Shown: positions 34,665 to 42,504, numbered from the stretch's first letter. The stretch: DNA of 64,000 bases from Pseudotabrizicola sp051200875 (GCF_051200875.1 NZ_CP195191.1:2232001-2296000), one strand, 5' to 3'. Numbers and translations: made by a program. Notes: generated by a model from the letters alone, not told the origin.

Positions 34665-35110
34665 TGTGAAATCCGCAGTCAAATCCACTGCGGCGGAGCA
34701 ACGCGGTTCACTGCGGAAAACGACGGCAGGCGGACGGGCGGTATAGACCGCCGCCGCAGTCAATTCCTTTATAGGATCCGACTGCGGCGGCGGATCGTCG
34801 GTTGCCCAAGCAGCGGCGCCCAACCAACGTTCAAGCTCAAGCCAGATGACCCACGAATTCCTCCAAAGGCTGGAGAAAGCTTGCTTCTGAAGTCACGAGA
34901 TCAATAACAGTGAGGCTCAAGGCCGGGGTGGGAGATCTGGTATACGACTTGGAATACAGAGCGGCGTGATTTGCGAATTATGTATTGAGAATCAATATAA
35001 TGAGCGACATCAATCCGGGGTCTGACTGCCCCCCCAATTCCGCCTTTTTTAACAGACCCGAGTCGCTGTCGGAGTTGATACTGCCAAGCGATAAGGCCGC
35101 TAGAAACCGT
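34665..35110. other. Intergenic region with repeats, no gene seen
   Basis: Holds the ACTGCGG repeat cluster at 34673-34793, a small hairpin CTCCA..TGGAG near 34860-34875, and an A/T-richer stretch around 34970-35000. A plus-strand frame from 34985 runs antisense into the M50-like gene and has no family resemblance. Confidence 0.6.
34673..34793. repeat. ACTGCGG repeat cluster with a 13-bp inverted repeat
   Basis: Five copies of ACTGCGG occur, at 34687, 34710 and 34781 on the plus strand and 34673 and 34754 on the minus strand. Two are arranged as CCGCAGT-N7-ACTGCGG (34673-34693). CCGCCGCCGCAGT (34748-34760) and ACTGCGGCGGCGG (34781-34793) form a perfect 13-bp inverted repeat with a 20-base spacer. 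The cluster starts 9 bases after the RepA-like stop codon. It could be iterons or the origin of the element, or a terminator-like structure without a T-run. Confidence 0.65.
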
Positions 35111-35920
35111 TTAGAGAAGCCAGATGATGAGCTGGCTTCCGCCCTTAAAGAAGGCCGCAAGAAGGGCGACGTGGCATGCGATCACAAGCAATGCCTGTTT
35201 CGTGGTCATCGGACGGGCCGTAGGCGGGGCAGGTTGAATGCCGACCAGAACCAGCCCACCGGAGAGCCAGAGCAGGACCGCAACACCTGATTCCAATGCA
35301 AAGCCCGCAGCTGCGGTTACGGCAGAGGTCGCCAGAAGGAATGGCACAACCGCCTTTGGCGCCAGAGCTTGCATGACGGATTTGGCAATGTTGCCACCTG
35401 CCAACGGCCACAACGGCAGCAGCATAAAGAAATTGTAGGCCGCGATCGTTTGACCGATTGCCACCAACTGTTTGAAAGCCGGGGTATCCGCTTCGCCCGC
35501 GAACGGAACCAGCGAATGGATCAGAACCATCGGTGCCAACGAGAAACTGGCCCCCATGAGATTGATCAAAGCATCAATACCATCGGTGGCCGCAGCCTTT
35601 TGAGAAGAAGGTGTCAAAGGGAGAAAGGGGAAGGGGCGAAACAGGGCGTCGTCATGTCCGGAAATACGATGGCCAAGGTAACGTCCGGTCTCATGCAAGA
35701 GGACAGCGGTGACGAGCGCCAGCCCCCATTTCGGAGAAGAAAGCAGGAAGACGATGCTTACGAAAACGAGCCCAAGCAGAGGATTGGAAATGCGGAAAGA
35801 GGAAGAAGCTTGCGGAGCACGCGTTGCCATAACGAAATTGGCAACCGATCGCCCAGTGATTGGACGAAGCATGAGCGTACTACAGGCGAGAAGGGCCAAG
35901 CTGATCAACAGGTAGGTCAT
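35111..35920 (-). CDS. Membrane protein resembling an inactive M50 (site-2) protease
   Basis: 269 residues with about six hydrophobic segments. Two places match M50 protease motifs but lack catalytic residues. LLHETGRYLGH (His76, Glu77) has Arg80 where the second zinc histidine of HExxH should be, and YNFFMLLPLWPLAGG (163-176) resembles NxxPxxPLDGG with Ala174 in place of the zinc aspartate. The fold may therefore persist as a pseudoprotease that binds membrane proteins. GAGGA lies 8 bases before the ATG at 35920. It is divergent from the tad locus across a 288-base gap, so a link to pilus control is possible but unproven. Assignment rests on short motifs. Confidence 0.6.
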   Translation of the reverse strand: MTYLLISLALLACSTLMLRPITGRSVANFVMATRAPQASSSFRISNPLLGLVFVSIVFLLSSPKWGLALVTAVLLHETGRYLGHRISGHDDALFRPFPFLPLTPSSQKAAATDGIDALINLMGASFSLAPMVLIHSLVPFAGEADTPAFKQLVAIGQTIAAYNFFMLLPLWPLAGGNIAKSVMQALAPKAVVPFLLATSAVTAAAGFALESGVAVLLWLSGGLVLVGIQPAPPTARPMTTKQALLVIACHVALLAAFFKGGSQLIIWLL

Positions 35921-36038
35921 CCAACGAATCCTCGACAGTTCGTAACGTTGCTATTCGACTACCCACTATGGTGCAGAAGTGAGGCGGAGAAGTGACTACA
36001 ACGCGTTAAAAAGGTATCCAGATGGGTCAATTTTCCCT

Positions 36039-36077
36039 CCTAGGATTAATTTTGCGTTTATTTTACAACCTAGGATT
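36039..36077. promoter_or_regulatory. Direct repeats CCTAGGATT spaced 30 bp in the tad upstream gap
   Basis: CCTAGGATT occurs at 36039-36047 and 36069-36077, an offset of 30 bp (about three helical turns). Both copies lie between the M50-like gene and the first tad gene and are surrounded by A/T-rich sequence. CCTAGG is itself palindromic. A dimeric regulator could bind both copies on one face of the DNA. Confidence 0.45.
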
Positions 36078-36208
36078 GTTCAAAATCGAAGGTTTGGTCG
36101 AAATGTTGTGTTTCTTTAAACACAGTAGGGCGCATCGAGTTCCCTTACGGTAGACATGGATGCGTCGGCTGTCTTACCTTTAACCATCCCTTTATATCGG
36201 TCTCAAAC

Positions 36209-36724
36209 ATGCGTTTTCTCATTGGATCAGCCCTTCTGATAGCTCTCATCGGATGCAATTCGGTGGGCGACCTCGGCTCGTTTGGCGAAAACGCAGACTC
36301 TGTGAACACAACCGCGAACCGCGACTACTACCCCAACGACCAGTTGATCGTTTCGGCAAAGAACCAATTCGAACAGAAGAACTATGGCAAAGCAGCCACC
36401 CTGTTCAAAGACGCTGTTCGCGCTGCTCCAATGGATCCGCAAGCGTTGTTGGGTTATGCTGCGGCAAGCGACATGCTGAAGCGATTTGATCAATCTGATC
36501 TGGCGTATCAGCGCCTGCGCCCCATCATCGGAACACGCGTCGAGTACCTGAACAACTATGGCTATTCGCAATTGCTGCGCGGCAACCTGCAGCAAGCCCG
36601 GTCCTATTTCCTCCAGGCCTACGAAAAAGATCCGAAAAATCCGGTCACGGCCAATAACCTTGAGCTTCTTAGAAACTCGGTGAACTATCAGAAGCGTTCC
36701 AAAGGCGATCTGCGCGGAATCTGA
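36209..36724 (+). CDS. tadD: TadD-like TPR lipoprotein
   Basis: 171 residues. The signal peptide MRFLIGSALLIALIGC ends in a lipobox, with lipidated Cys16. The rest is a tetratricopeptide array (NYGKAATLFKDAVRAAPMDP, ALLGYAAASDMLKRFDQSDL, NNYGYSQLLRGNLQQARSYF). TadD-type lipoproteins help place the secretin of the Flp pilus in the outer membrane. It is first in the tad gene run, 5 bases before cpaA. It is shorter than many TadD proteins (about 250 residues) but carries the same features. Confidence 0.85.
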   Translation: MRFLIGSALLIALIGCNSVGDLGSFGENADSVNTTANRDYYPNDQLIVSAKNQFEQKNYGKAATLFKDAVRAAPMDPQALLGYAAASDMLKRFDQSDLAYQRLRPIIGTRVEYLNNYGYSQLLRGNLQQARSYFLQAYEKDPKNPVTANNLELLRNSVNYQKRSKGDLRGI

Positions 36725-36729
36725 TCGGC

Positions 36730-37230
36730 ATGGCGCCGATAGTGACCTATGTCCACATTGCAGCTTTGGCGGTCATCTCGATCGGGTCACTCTGTATTGC
36801 GTGGCATGATTTCAAAACACTGACGATCTCGAACCGCTCGGTTCTTTTGATGTTGCTGGTGGCGGTCGTCGTTTCGGTCACCCGTCAACCCATGGCTCCT
36901 GTTACGGATGCTGCAATCGGCTTGCTGTTCTTTGGTTGCGGCTTCTTGTTTTGGGTGATTGGCGCGATGGGGGCTGGGGATGCCAAGCTCTATCTGCCGC
37001 TAGGCATTGCCTTGGGTCCAATAGCTGTCATGCCGTACCTGCTGGCGCTGTGTCTCTTTTCCCTCCTCTTTCTGATTGCTGTGAAATTGGCCGCCCGTCA
37101 TCAGCCGACCAATCCGGTTTTCGCAAGGCTTTCCCAACTTGGACGAGAGAAGGGACTGCCCTATGCGGTTCCCATGGCGCTTGCCTTTGTCGCCGCCCAA
37201 ATCGTTACTGTTTCCGTTTTCGGCACTTGA
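36730..37230 (+). CDS. cpaA: A24-type prepilin peptidase CpaA/TadV
   Basis: A 166-residue membrane aspartic protease. The two catalytic aspartates are seen in IAWHDFKTLTISN and GAMGAGDAKLYLPLG, the second matching the GxGD motif. Several hydrophobic helices separate them. It removes the leader of the Flp prepilin after the glycine at residue 18 and probably processes the TadE/F-like pseudopilins. Length is typical of the short CpaA form that lacks the methylase domain. Confidence 0.92.
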   Translation: MAPIVTYVHIAALAVISIGSLCIAWHDFKTLTISNRSVLLMLLVAVVVSVTRQPMAPVTDAAIGLLFFGCGFLFWVIGAMGAGDAKLYLPLGIALGPIAVMPYLLALCLFSLLFLIAVKLAARHQPTNPVFARLSQLGREKGLPYAVPMALAFVAAQIVTVSVFGT

Positions 37231-37302
37231 GATTGGAAATCTTCAAAATTTGATGCATACTTTGGACATTTCCAGTCCGAATTACAGACAAACGGAAGTG
37301 CG

Positions 37303-38910
37303 ATGCGCAGATTTAGAGATGAAGAACACGGCTATGTTCTGGTTTTCACGCTGATCCTGCTGCCGGTTATTCTGGCGATGGGATTGTTTGTCGTGGATAT
37401 CGGGCGCGCGAATAACGTTCACTCCGATCTGCAGGCCGCGGCTGATGCCATAGCCTTGGCTGGTGCACGCGAATTGGACGGTGGGGCTGACAGCATTGCC
37501 CGGGCCGAGGCCGCGATGGGGGAACTGACCAATACGGTAAGCTATCTTAGCCGTGCCTCGGGCACGCCTCTTGAGGTGCAGTATGTCGACGGCGACACGA
37601 CATTCCTTGTCTATTTCCTGACGGATATTCCCGAAAGCGACGACACCGCCATCACGGCAGAATTTGTCGCTGACCATGTGACCACCGATGGTTTCGCCGC
37701 GAGCTATATCTTTGTTCAGGCACAATCCGACGACATGGAGACCTTCTTCATCAATCCGGTGAACTGGGTCCGCCCAGAGATACCGATTGCGGCGCAGGCC
37801 GTCGCGACCTTCCGGTCGGCCGCCTGTGATGTGACCCCGCTCTTTGTCTGCAACCCGTTTGAGGGCGATATCGCTGATCTGCAACAGTCCTTCGCCGCAG
37901 GGGCGCTGCACGGGCGCCTGATTAAGCTGCACCCAAAAGGAAGTGACACTGCCGCACCCGGAAACTTTGGGTTCCTGCAGGTTCTGTCTGACAATGGCGG
38001 CACGTCGGCAAGTGCGGATGCCATCCGCGATATTTTTGCGGGGGAACGCAATCCAACCTGTTATGACGCCAGCCGCGTGACCACGAAACCGGGGGCTGCA
38101 TCGTCGATCCGCCAAGGCATCAATGTTCGCTTTGACCTCTATTCTGGCCCCTATTCGCCGTCTGAAGACTACCCTCCGGCCGAGAATGTTCGGAAAGGCT
38201 TCGTCCGTGCGCCGACTGGGCCGAACAACAGCTGCAATCTAGTTCAGGCGGACCCAGCTTGGTCAGACGGCACAATTACTTACGACCAACGAGACTGGGC
38301 CTCACCTTTTCCTGAGCCCTCGGTCCTGCTGCCGCCGGGTGACGGAGACGGGGCGGCGGGCGCATTTGTCTCTGCAGACGGAGAGTGGGACCTAAACCGT
38401 TATTGGACCGTCAATCACCCTGGAACGGCACTGACCAGCACGATGATCGCAGACATGAACTCTTATCCGGGAACCGACCCCACGGCGGACCCCGGCCCGT
38501 CGCGCTATGATGTCTATAGGTATGAAATCGAGAACGGGCTGGTTGGGGACGATTCTGCTGGCGCCCCCACCGGTGTACGTTACCCATCAACCGGTCAACC
38601 CCGCCCCACGACCGAAAACGGCCTGCCGAATTGTGCTGCCGCGGATGACGTCGCACCATCAACAGGTCCGAAGGACAGGCGCACCGTCTTTGCCGCGATC
38701 GTCGATTGCGCGGCCGAGGCTGACAGCGGTGTGGATGAAATGGCTGTGACGGCCTATGCGTCACTGTTCATGACCTCACCGATGCTGCGTGACCCGGCAG
38801 ACCCCAGCGCGGATTCCACCATTGATGTCGAAATCGTCGACATCACGGGTTTCGGCGGTAACGGCACCTTGGATACCTTCGTTCGGGACGAGGCGATCTT
38901 GGTTCGTTAG
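37303..38910 (+). CDS. tadG: TadG-like pilus assembly protein
   Basis: 535 residues. The N-terminal segment DEEHGYVLVFTLILLPVILAMGLFVVDIGRANNVHSDLQAAADAIALAGA is a single membrane anchor followed by the Tad-domain DLQAAADAAALA signature. The large extracytoplasmic part has paired cysteines and no von Willebrand MIDAS pattern that I can see. TadG-like proteins anchor or initiate the Flp pilus. It lies 72 bases after cpaA and 319 bases before flp, in a position where other tad loci may have the gene at the distal end. Confidence 0.85.
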   Translation: MRRFRDEEHGYVLVFTLILLPVILAMGLFVVDIGRANNVHSDLQAAADAIALAGARELDGGADSIARAEAAMGELTNTVSYLSRASGTPLEVQYVDGDTTFLVYFLTDIPESDDTAITAEFVADHVTTDGFAASYIFVQAQSDDMETFFINPVNWVRPEIPIAAQAVATFRSAACDVTPLFVCNPFEGDIADLQQSFAAGALHGRLIKLHPKGSDTAAPGNFGFLQVLSDNGGTSASADAIRDIFAGERNPTCYDASRVTTKPGAASSIRQGINVRFDLYSGPYSPSEDYPPAENVRKGFVRAPTGPNNSCNLVQADPAWSDGTITYDQRDWASPFPEPSVLLPPGDGDGAAGAFVSADGEWDLNRYWTVNHPGTALTSTMIADMNSYPGTDPTADPGPSRYDVYRYEIENGLVGDDSAGAPTGVRYPSTGQPRPTTENGLPNCAAADDVAPSTGPKDRRTVFAAIVDCAAEADSGVDEMAVTAYASLFMTSPMLRDPADPSADSTIDVEIVDITGFGGNGTLDTFVRDEAILVR

Positions 38911-39093
38911 GGCCAAGCATCAGGTTTTCAGGCACCTGCGCGCAAGAAAGATGCCGAATTTCGCCTGATTGCGAAAGAAGCGAATCATCCGTGAATGCAA
39001 ACTTGGTTGAATAATCGCTAATCAACAATCGCTATGCGTGTATTTCGCAAAAAGACTCCCATCCGAACGGATATAAAAGTGACTTTAGGTTAC

Positions 39094-39143
39094 CCAAAAT
39101 TGCCATAATTTGTCCAAAAGTAGGCAAAACTTCGCCAAAAGTA
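39094..39143. promoter_or_regulatory. Helically phased CCAAAA tracts upstream of flp
   Basis: CCAAAA at 39094, CCAAAAGTA at 39114-39122, GCAAAA at 39124 and CCAAAAGTA at 39135-39143 are offset by 20, 10 and 11 bases. A-tracts in phase with the helix bend DNA, and the repeated CCAAAAGTA could also be a regulator site. Confidence 0.5.
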
Positions 39144-39186
39144 TTTATCGAAGGTTAAAGACACGTTACTCTGAACTTGGGGGTGC

Positions 39187-39209
39187 AAATGAGCTGCGCG
39201 CTCATTTTT
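39187..39209 (+). promoter_or_regulatory. Terminator-like hairpin in the flp leader
   Basis: AAATGAGC (39187-39194) pairs with GCTCATTT (39200-39207) across the loop TGCGC, followed by TT. It lies 20 bases before the flp ATG and just before its ribosome-binding site (AGGAG at 39219-39223). It may be an attenuator or a 5' stabiliser of a highly abundant mRNA. Confidence 0.55.
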
Positions 39210-39229
39210 AGATTGATTAGGAGTTACAA

Positions 39230-39451
39230 ATGTTCTCGATGATTAGCCATCTGTTCAAACAGTTCCACAAGAACAACTCGGGCCTTGCCCTGACAGAATA
39301 CCTGCTGCTTCTTGGCCTTCTGACCGGCGCTGTGGTCGTTGCCGTTCTTACATTTGGCCTCAATCTTGGTGCTGCTTGGAGTGCTTGGCAGAATTGGCTG
39401 GATAACGACAGACTCGAGCCCACAGCAATTCCCGCTGCTCCTGCTGGCTGA
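39230..39451 (+). CDS. flp: Flp-type major pilin
   Basis: A 73-residue prepilin. The leader ends NNSG (Gly18) and the mature protein starts LALTEYLLLLGLLTGAVVVAV, giving the G/xxxxEY processing site (Glu and Tyr at mature positions 5 and 6) of Flp pilins. The hydrophobic segment that packs the fibre follows, with a short C-terminal tail rich in Ala and Pro. AGGAG lies 6 bases before the ATG. A hairpin terminator candidate follows at 39518, so it may be transcribed both alone and with the locus. Confidence 0.93.
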   Translation: MFSMISHLFKQFHKNNSGLALTEYLLLLGLLTGAVVVAVLTFGLNLGAAWSAWQNWLDNDRLEPTAIPAAPAG

Positions 39452-39517
39452 TTGCTTCAGAGGGCTGCCATGTGCGTCGGCACAAAAGCCTTCTTGGAAT
39501 GCCAAAGTAAGAAATTG

Positions 39518-39541
39518 GATCGGCCCCCTCACGGGCCGATC
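39518..39541 (+). terminator. Hairpin after flp
   Basis: GATCGGCCC (39518-39526) and GGGCCGATC (39533-39541) form a perfect 9-bp stem with a 6-base loop. Only a weak T-run (TACTTGT) follows. It would partly terminate or protect the flp mRNA and lower expression of cpaB and later genes. Confidence 0.6.
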
Positions 39542-39645
39542 TACTTGTAAAAGTTGATGACAGTATTGTTCATTTGACGGCACAAGCAGATGGCGCGGAA
39601 GATAACCGCAGGTAAAACATCATCTGCTCATTGAGGGGGCAACGC

Positions 39646-40782
39646 ATGCGTGCTTCGACAGTTCTTAGCCTATTGGTGGCCCTGATCTTGGCCGTTGTCG
39701 CCGTTGTCGGCGTTCGGTCGTGGATGCGTGATCAGCAAGCCCTGTTCATCGCCGAACGCAGTGTGGGATCCGGTACCGAGGCGGTACTGAACCAAGTGGT
39801 CGTGGCGAAGGCGCCGCTGCGATTTGGTGACCGTATCACCCCTGATAAAGTTGAATTGTTGACTTGGGCCTCCAGCACGCTGCCAACCGGATCGTATAGC
39901 TCGATCGAGGAAGTGACCGGCACCAATGAAGACAACGCACGCTTTGTGTTGTCTTCGATGGAAATTGGTGAACCTGTCCTGAACTCTCGGGTTACCTCCC
40001 CCGGCCAGCGCGCCAAGCTTTCAACAGCCATCGAACCCGGCATGAAGGCCGTCTCTATCCGCGTCAATGACGTGTTGGGTGTGGCGGGTTTCGTGCTGCC
40101 GGGCGATCGCGTCGATGTCATGTTGACGGAATCAAAAGTGAGTCAGCCCTATACCGCCATTCTGCTGCAAGGAGTCCGGGTTCTGGCCATCGACCAGATT
40201 GCTGATGAACGCAAAGACCAGCCAAGCGTCGTTCGCACAGTCACATTTGAAGTTTCAACCGAAGAAGCACAAAAGCTGACGTTGGCTGCAACTGTCGGCA
40301 CGCTTTCTTTGGCTCTGCGGAACGTCGTCTCGTCCGAGGTCGACGATCTGCGGAAGGTGACAGTGGCCGAGCTTTTGTCCGATGACACGGCAGCAGCCAG
40401 CCTGGCAGAGGCCGAAGCGAAAAAGTTGCGCGAAGCGGAGGCCGCTGCCTTGGCTGCTGCTGCCGCCGCCGAAGCCGCTGCACGGCAGTCCTTGATCGAC
40501 GAGCAGACCGCCCGCATTGCCGCGCTTGAGGACGAAATACGCAAAATGGGCGATAATGTTGCTGGTCGACTACAGTCTGTTGAGGAAAACCTGACGCAAC
40601 GGCAAGAGCCTGTCGTAGTTGAAAAGCCAATCGTGGTAGAAAAGCCCGTAGTTGTTGAGAAGGAAGTGGTGCGAGAGGTTATCGTCGAAAAAATCGTCGA
40701 GCCCCCGCCCCCTGCGTTCATTACCGTTGGAATCGTCCGTAACGGACAGCGTGCCGAGTACTCTGTTGCCACAGAAGAATGA
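39646..40782 (+). CDS. cpaB: Flp pilus assembly protein CpaB/RcpC with long repetitive tail
   Basis: 378 residues. It has an N-terminal membrane anchor (STVLSLLVALILAVVAVVGV), a SAF-like domain (PLRFGDRITPDKVELLTW) and the CpaB core (AIEPGMKAVSIRVNDVLGV, then GFVLPGDRVDVMLTE). After that comes an alanine-rich coiled coil (about residues 247-300), a segment of VVEKP-type tandem repeats (about 323-355) and a short final domain. The core binds the secretin or peptidoglycan in the periplasm. The tail is longer and more repetitive than in the usual CpaB. The ATG at 39646 follows GAGGGGG; an upstream TTG at 39631 contains that sequence. Confidence 0.9.
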   Translation: MRASTVLSLLVALILAVVAVVGVRSWMRDQQALFIAERSVGSGTEAVLNQVVVAKAPLRFGDRITPDKVELLTWASSTLPTGSYSSIEEVTGTNEDNARFVLSSMEIGEPVLNSRVTSPGQRAKLSTAIEPGMKAVSIRVNDVLGVAGFVLPGDRVDVMLTESKVSQPYTAILLQGVRVLAIDQIADERKDQPSVVRTVTFEVSTEEAQKLTLAATVGTLSLALRNVVSSEVDDLRKVTVAELLSDDTAAASLAEAEAKKLREAEAAALAAAAAAEAAARQSLIDEQTARIAALEDEIRKMGDNVAGRLQSVEENLTQRQEPVVVEKPIVVEKPVVVEKEVVREVIVEKIVEPPPPAFITVGIVRNGQRAEYSVATEE

Positions 40783-40826
40783 GATTTGACGGCTGTGCCG
40801 GAAATCTACACGAAAAGGCTGAATTG

Positions 40827-42263
40827 ATGATTTTCGAAGGGATAGTGGCTTTTGCCAAGACTGCGCGTCTTACGACCGCACGCAGCGCGCTTGCCTTGTT
40901 GATTGCGCTGGCTGTACCGGTATGCACCCCCGCGCAGGCTCAAAGCGAACGCACGGTGATACTTGGCTCTGCTACCACGCCAAGCCCAATAGAAATCAAT
41001 CCCGGGTTCACTCTGACGCTTCGGACGTCGCTGGACTTTGCCGATATTGTCGTCGGGAATGCCGCAGTGGCCGATGTGTTTCCGCTGACGTCAAATTCGG
41101 TCTATGTGCAGGGCAACAACCCCGGAACAACGAATATCGCCTTTTACAGCGCAGAGAAGAAACTGCTTGGCACGGCGATCATCCGGGTAAAGGTGGACTT
41201 TGCCGAGCTTGAGACGACAATCAATCGCGCCTTCCCTACTGCTCAAGTGAACGTAGACAACGTGAACGGTCGTGTTCGGCTTTCCGGTACGGTCGAGGAT
41301 GCGGTACAGCTGCGGTCGATCTTGGAATTGTCTCAGCAATATTCGCCTGATCCGGTCGTAAATGCTTTGCGGGTGACTGACCCTCAGCAGGTTCAGCTTG
41401 CGGTTCGGATTGTCGAAGTATCTCGGAATTCCGGGCGCGAGCTTGGTGTTGACTTGGACTTCTATCGCAACGGCGTGCAACGCGGCAGCACCGGCGGGGT
41501 TTCGACCTCCGTACCCTTCGGCAGCTTTGTCGGATCGCTCTTGTCCATCGGCGGAACCGATGTCGACTACATCATCAACGTCCTTGAGAACAAAGGCTTG
41601 GCACGCCGGTTGGCCAACCCGACCCTTGTGACCACGAGCGGTGTCGAGGCGAACTTTGTTGTCGGTGGCGAAGTGCCAATCACGACGGCGTTCTCGGCTG
41701 AAAATGGCACAGTCGCAACCGAAACGGGATACCGTGAATACGGTGTTCGGTTGAATTTCAAGCCGCAAGTTCTGGACGATTCAAAGATCAGCTTGCGGAT
41801 CCGGCCAGAAGTCAGTGACATCGACAGTTCGGTCAGCGTGAATGGTCAGCCTGCCTTCATCTCGCGCAAGGCTGACACGACCGTCACCCTGCGTGATGGG
41901 CAAAGCTTTGCAATCGCCGGTCTGCTTCAGGTTGATAACGAACGCAACATCCAGCAGGTGCCGTGGCTTGGGCAAATTCCGATCTTGGGCACCCTTTTCC
42001 GGTCCACCGCTTTCCAAAAGCGCGAAACCGATCTGGTTATCCTTGTCACGCCAACGCTCGTGCGACCTGGCCGACCTGGCGAGACGTTGAAGACTCCATT
42101 GGATGACAGCCGGTCGTCGACCGATGTTGAACTGTTCCTTCTTGGGATGCTTGAGGTCAACAAGGACATGATCCGCGCCTTCCGTGAAGGCGAGGGCGTA
42201 GTTGGTCCTTATGGGCACATTATTGATCTGGAATTTGACGATGCTCTCATCAAGAAAAAGTAA
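40827..42263 (+). CDS. cpaC: Flp pilus secretin CpaC/RcpA
   Basis: 478 residues with a signal peptide (ALALLIALAVPVCTPAQA), the pilus/MSHA N-terminal and BON-like domains (VFPLTSNSVYVQGNNPGTTN, VNVDNVNGRVRLSGTVEDA) and the C-terminal secretin domain (VGGEVPITT, GVRLNFKPQVL, then VPWLGQIPILGTLFRS and LVILVTPTLVRP). It forms the outer-membrane channel through which the Flp pilus leaves the cell. ATG at 40827 is chosen with AAAGG 8 bases before it; an ATG at 40779 overlapping the cpaB stop would add 16 residues. The extreme C-terminus continues about 60 residues past the secretin domain. Confidence 0.92.
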   Translation: MIFEGIVAFAKTARLTTARSALALLIALAVPVCTPAQAQSERTVILGSATTPSPIEINPGFTLTLRTSLDFADIVVGNAAVADVFPLTSNSVYVQGNNPGTTNIAFYSAEKKLLGTAIIRVKVDFAELETTINRAFPTAQVNVDNVNGRVRLSGTVEDAVQLRSILELSQQYSPDPVVNALRVTDPQQVQLAVRIVEVSRNSGRELGVDLDFYRNGVQRGSTGGVSTSVPFGSFVGSLLSIGGTDVDYIINVLENKGLARRLANPTLVTTSGVEANFVVGGEVPITTAFSAENGTVATETGYREYGVRLNFKPQVLDDSKISLRIRPEVSDIDSSVSVNGQPAFISRKADTTVTLRDGQSFAIAGLLQVDNERNIQQVPWLGQIPILGTLFRSTAFQKRETDLVILVTPTLVRPGRPGETLKTPLDDSRSSTDVELFLLGMLEVNKDMIRAFREGEGVVGPYGHIIDLEFDDALIKKK

Positions 42264-42435
42264 AGCCTTTTTGCTGCTGGTGACGGCTGTCATGGTTTCC
42301 GGTTGTGCGGACTACAGCTCTCGCGAAGACAGCATCACGGTTAGGGCAGGCAATGCGCCAGCCGCCAACAGTTTCATTCATACGATAGACCACTGGCCCG
42401 CCAATGCAGGAAACGTTCGCGTCACTGGTGGCTGA
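42241..42435 (+). CDS. Small tad-locus lipoprotein
   Basis: 64 residues. The signal peptide SSRKSKAFLLLVTAVMVSGC has a lipobox, so the mature part is about 45 residues anchored in a membrane. The C-terminal FIHTIDHWPANAGNVRVTGG carries a DxWP motif that I associate with small lipoproteins of pilus loci. The gene overlaps the end of cpaC by 23 bases in another frame. Its position suggests a pilotin or secretin helper, analogous to CpaD/RcpB, but no similarity to those is evident. Confidence 0.7.
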   Translation: MLSSRKSKAFLLLVTAVMVSGCADYSSREDSITVRAGNAPAANSFIHTIDHWPANAGNVRVTGG

Positions 42436-42504
42436 TTTTCTCGCCAATTCGGGCGGGCAAATATTGCGAATTCGGCATTCGGCCGGTCCCGCACCGAGGA
42501 ACAC

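Larger units (their letters stand above)
38911..39229. other. tadG-flp intergenic region and flp leader
   Basis: No gene. A/T-rich with phased CAAAA tracts (39094-39143) and a terminator-like hairpin (39187-39209) shortly before the flp start. It probably contains the flp promoter. I could not choose a -35/-10 pair with confidence. Confidence 0.6.

Noticed and set aside
34985..35290. 101-codon plus-strand frame beginning MSDINPGSDCPPNS
   Set aside because: Most of it is antisense to the M50-like gene, and the unique first 40 codons show no family similarity. It might be a gene remnant, but this cannot be supported.
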